Positions 61,417 through 64,000 of a DNA stretch of 64,000 nt are shown in pieces (position 1 is the first letter of the stretch; each line of letters begins with the position of its first letter). A program made the position numbers and the translations under genes. This DNA comes from Anaerolineales bacterium UBA6055. GTDB lineage: Bacteria > Chloroflexota > Anaerolineae > Aggregatilineales > Phototrophicaceae. Below the pieces are notes generated by a model. It saw only the letters and a list, made by a program, of their open reading frames with translations, was not told the DNA's origin and made no database searches. The stretch is taken from positions 80,029 to 144,028 of the forward strand of contig DIYL01000021.1 of NCBI GenBank assembly GCA_002428985.1, given 5' to 3'.

Positions 61417-63498
61417 TTAATAAGCCTCCCGGAAGCGACTGATAATGACACGGCTGAGAACATTGAGCAGGAAGGTCATTACGAACAAGGTCAAGCCAAT
61501 CGCAAAGATACTGTTATAGTCAATCGAATCGTAGCTAAGGTCACCACCAGAGATACGCGCAATGTGCCCTGTCATCGTTTCCGCCGAGTCAAACGGGTTA
61601 AACGTAAAGTTCGGACCTGCACCTGCCGCAATCGCCACAATCATGGTTTCACCAATCGCGCGGGAAACAGCGACGATGAATGCCGCGAGAATACCAGACA
61701 ATGCCGATGGAACAACCACTTTGGTAACTGTTTCCAATTTGGTTGCACCCAGACCATAAGATGCTTCGCGCAACGCTTGTGGAACAGCATGGAGCGCATC
61801 CTCACTCATAGAACTAACCAATGGAATAATCAAGATACCCACAACGATACCAGCCGATGCCGTGTTGTAAATGTTGACTACTTCGGCTCCGAATATACCC
61901 CTCAAGAGTGGTGTCATAAAGGTGAGCGCAAAGTACCCATACACAACTGTCGGAATCCCTGCCAGAATTTCTAGAATTGGCTTAAATATACTGCGGACGC
62001 GTGGGCTAGCGTATTCACTGAGGTAAATTGCCGCACCCATACCCAGTGGCAGTGCCACTAACATCGCAATTGTACTGGTCATCAGCGTTGAGTTAATCAG
62101 CGGGATTACACCAAATTCACCCAACTGAGGGATCCAGCTTGTATTGGTGAAGAACTCAACAATTGTTGGACGATCATCTAATTCAATCGTGATGCCTGTG
62201 CGATGTGATGTGACTGTATTTTCGCCACGAATACCACGTTCAACAACAAAGCGTGGTAAGAATCCTTCTTCGGTGAAAACATCTGAGATACGTTCTGACA
62301 ACGGCGCAACAGTGGAACTACCCGCAGACTCGACATGTCCGCTAACTTCGGATGCGATGACTTCCGGCATTTCGTCCACACCCATTGCTGTCATCCAGTT
62401 GGCTTCAGCTTCCGCTAACGCTTCTTCCGATGCTTGGAAATAACCAACTTCGACAATTTCTTCGTTAACGTGTGTCAGATAATAATCGATAAATGACGCG
62501 ACCTGTGGGTTATCCCGCATAATATCGGCATCACTATAAATGAATAGTGGGCGTGCTAGCGGATAAGTGCTATCTTCTACAGTAGCTGCAGATGCCACCA
62601 CATCATCAATCGTGACAATATTCAGATTATTGCTGTTTTCCAAATAATAAGCATACCCAAAGAAACCGATTGCATTTGCATCACGGCTGATACTACCGAC
62701 TAGTTGATCGTCATTTTCTGATGTAATCGGCTCATTAGCTTGGAGTGCAGTATCGTCTTCATTAAGTACAGCTTCGACAAAATAATCGTAAGTACCACTA
62801 TCCGTACCCGGAATAATTAGCTGAATTGGCTCTTCTGGCCATTCGTCGCGTACATCAGACCAATTTTCAGCAGTGGTGAAGACTAATGCGAGTTCTTCTA
62901 GTGTCAGATCGGTTACAAAATCGTTTTCGGCACTAACTGTGATCGCAAGGGCATCTGTGCCCACGCGGAATGGAATTGGATCAATCCCAACACTCGTACA
63001 TGCAGCAATTTCGTCAGAATCAATTTTGCGACTCGCGTTCACGATATGCGGGCGCACATGTTCATCTTCTGCAAGTTGTTCATCAGTGGCACACCAACGA
63101 TCAAAGCCACCGCCTGTCCCCAACACCTCATTTGCAATGGTATTGTTCTGGAACTCAACAATTTCCATGAATTCTTCACTAATGCGAAGCAACTCACCAG
63201 CTTCAGCATCCGCGAGATTTTCACCGGGCTCAACAGTGAATTCGGTTGCAGTTTCATCAATATCAACGAGGATACCACGATTGGTTTCTACCCATTGGTC
63301 ACGGGTGAAGAACGCAATCGACTCGTTACCGAGTACAAAGATGATGCCCAGCGTTGTAAAGATCGATAATACACCACAGGCAAATAACAGGGTTTGAATA
63401 ATAATTTCGTGTGCTATTGGTTTTTTTCTTAAATCGAGGATATCATCATTCGCTTGAACAAGATTCTTCGACATATCGGGAGTGCGTTGTTCGCTCAT
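61417..63498 (-). CDS. pstC: PstC permease with embedded PstS-like binding domain
   Basis: A 693-residue permease; usual PstC is about 300. One helix (about 30-60) is followed by an external segment in which residues about 125-375 align with the middle and C-terminal parts of PstS: GTGGGFDRWC, the phosphate-site motif GTDSGTYDYF, and a long block from IGFFGYAYYLEN to VGYFQASEEALAEA that closely matches the pstS product encoded just upstream. Residues about 388-412 hold SAGSSTVAPLSERISDVF, which looks like a mature PstS N-terminus placed after its C-terminus. The PstC permease helices follow (about 465-690) with the contact loop REASYGLGATKLET. The start has AGAGAG. Function: phosphate import, perhaps with a built-in receptor. 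Confidence 0.88.
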   Translation of the reverse strand: MSEQRTPDMSKNLVQANDDILDLRKKPIAHEIIIQTLLFACGVLSIFTTLGIIFVLGNESIAFFTRDQWVETNRGILVDIDETATEFTVEPGENLADAEAGELLRISEEFMEIVEFQNNTIANEVLGTGGGFDRWCATDEQLAEDEHVRPHIVNASRKIDSDEIAACTSVGIDPIPFRVGTDALAITVSAENDFVTDLTLEELALVFTTAENWSDVRDEWPEEPIQLIIPGTDSGTYDYFVEAVLNEDDTALQANEPITSENDDQLVGSISRDANAIGFFGYAYYLENSNNLNIVTIDDVVASAATVEDSTYPLARPLFIYSDADIMRDNPQVASFIDYYLTHVNEEIVEVGYFQASEEALAEAEANWMTAMGVDEMPEVIASEVSGHVESAGSSTVAPLSERISDVFTEEGFLPRFVVERGIRGENTVTSHRTGITIELDDRPTIVEFFTNTSWIPQLGEFGVIPLINSTLMTSTIAMLVALPLGMGAAIYLSEYASPRVRSIFKPILEILAGIPTVVYGYFALTFMTPLLRGIFGAEVVNIYNTASAGIVVGILIIPLVSSMSEDALHAVPQALREASYGLGATKLETVTKVVVPSALSGILAAFIVAVSRAIGETMIVAIAAGAGPNFTFNPFDSAETMTGHIARISGGDLSYDSIDYNSIFAIGLTLFVMTFLLNVLSRVIISRFREAY

Positions 63499-63523
63499 TT
63501 ATCTCTCTCACATTATGTCAAAA

Positions 63524-63563
63524 CAGGGATACGACAGCCCTTGAGGATGATACCGTATCCCTG
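63524..63563 (-). terminator. Intercistronic hairpin between pstS and pstC
   Basis: CAGGGATACG and CGTATCCCTG make a 10-bp stem with a 20-base loop; on the minus strand it is followed by TTTTGACA. It likely ends or stabilises a fraction of pstS transcripts so that pstS is made in excess of the membrane subunits. Confidence 0.7.
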
Positions 63564-63595
63564 CTTAATTTTACAAATCTACAGACAAAATGGGA

Positions 63596-64000
63596 TTACA
63601 TACCACCCATTGCGTCCAAGAATGCTTGTTTAGCAGCGTTCAATGCAGCGCTGGAAGCTGGGAAGTAACCAACTTCTACGATTGCGTCGTTAACGTTGCT
63701 TAGGTAGTAGCTGATGAATGCAGCAACTTGTGGTTTTTCTGCCATGATACCAGCGTCAGAGTAGATGAAGAGTGGACGTGCCAATGGGTATGCATCGTCA
63801 CCACTTGCTTCTACGGATTCTGCGCTAGCTTCAACACCATTGATGTTAAGGATGTTGAGGGTGTCACTGTTTTCCAAGTAGTATGCGTAACCGAAGAAAC
63901 CGATTGCATATGGGCTACCTGCGATACCTTGTACGAGGACGTTGTCATCTTCGGACAATTGTGGGTTCACGCTGAGAATTGGTTCTTCATCTTCGTCAAA
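63596..64000 (-). CDS. pstS: Phosphate-binding protein PstS, C-terminal part
   Basis: The C-terminal 134 residues of the periplasmic or surface phosphate receptor; the gene runs past the right edge of the window, so the signal peptide and most of the binding site are not seen. Visible family blocks: AIGFFGYAYYLENSDTL, ARPLFIYSDAGIM, FISYYLSNVNDAIVEVGY and the final PASSAALNAAKQAFLDAMG. The frame is open to base 64000, and an internal GTG at 63968-63970 is not the start. The same segment occurs, diverged, inside the PstC protein encoded next in the operon. Confidence 0.93.
   Translation of the reverse strand, partial: FDEDEEPILSVNPQLSEDDNVLVQGIAGSPYAIGFFGYAYYLENSDTLNILNINGVEASAESVEASGDDAYPLARPLFIYSDAGIMAEKPQVAAFISYYLSNVNDAIVEVGYFPASSAALNAAKQAFLDAMGGM

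Overview
The window looks like a chromosomal stretch of a bacterium from the Chloroflexota, probably the Anaerolineae side. This is an inference from gene content and style: moderate GC judged by eye, many short convergent or divergent operons, exported proteins with Pro/Thr/Gly-rich linkers and SH3 or LysM modules, TIR proteins of a Chloroflexota-like style, a Rieske-glutamate synthase fusion, and Uma2 and pentapeptide proteins. No rRNA, tRNA, CRISPR array, transposase or phage gene was recognised. Most genes are ordinary housekeeping or accessory metabolism.

Layout. 0.3-7.6 kb: an ECF sigma/anti-sigma pair whose anti-sigma has a large SH3-rich ectodomain, an ABM-fold protein, an MFS exporter, a Uma2 nuclease, cytidine deaminase and a CNNM/CBS protein. 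7.8-12.9 kb: a thiolase, then a two-gene segment (ECF sigma factor plus four-helix membrane protein) that ends in a decayed second copy of the thiolase 3' end, then a Rieske-glutamate synthase fusion facing a TetR regulator. 13.6-20.4 kb: small membrane proteins, M48 and M3 peptidases, a UPF0316 protein, RsfS, a uracil-DNA glycosylase and a membrane-anchored pentapeptide protein. 20.5-33 kb: a soluble nine-PAS histidine kinase, a GT4 glycosyltransferase, a tightly overlapping three-gene operon (membrane protein, TPR protein, adenosine deaminase-like protein), a secreted beta-propeller protein and a sugar-nucleotide-type epimerase. 33-42 kb: an HxlR-SCP2 regulator facing two ABM-domain genes, a class V aminotransferase, an M42 peptidase, an EamA transporter, a degenerate PP2C protein and an ALDH7-type dehydrogenase. 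42-53 kb: exported Lcl_C, SGNH and LysM-glycosidase proteins, a sugar isomerase-like protein, a DUF58 protein, an unusual TAXI receptor, a GNAT acetyltransferase, a glycosyltransferase, a zinc-ribbon protein and a stand-alone Clp-N protein. 53.4-64 kb: DNA polymerase III delta', three tandem TIR-transmembrane-propeller genes, and a phosphate-uptake operon (pstS-pstC-pstA-pstB) running leftward off the right edge.

The most unusual content is in the last 10 kb. PstC carries an internal PstS-like binding domain whose N-terminal segment appears after its C-terminal segment. PstA has two long extracytoplasmic insertions. The TIR trio has a receptor-like layout: N-terminal TIR domain, one membrane helix, and a C-terminal domain ending in a WD-like strand. 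Other points of interest are the thiolase-end duplication, a small family of CTGTAGGG hairpins, an apparently inactive PP2C protein, and three operator-like palindromic regions.

Coordinates include the stop codon. Starts were moved from the longest possible frame where a Shine-Dalgarno (SD) sequence or family homology favoured a downstream start.
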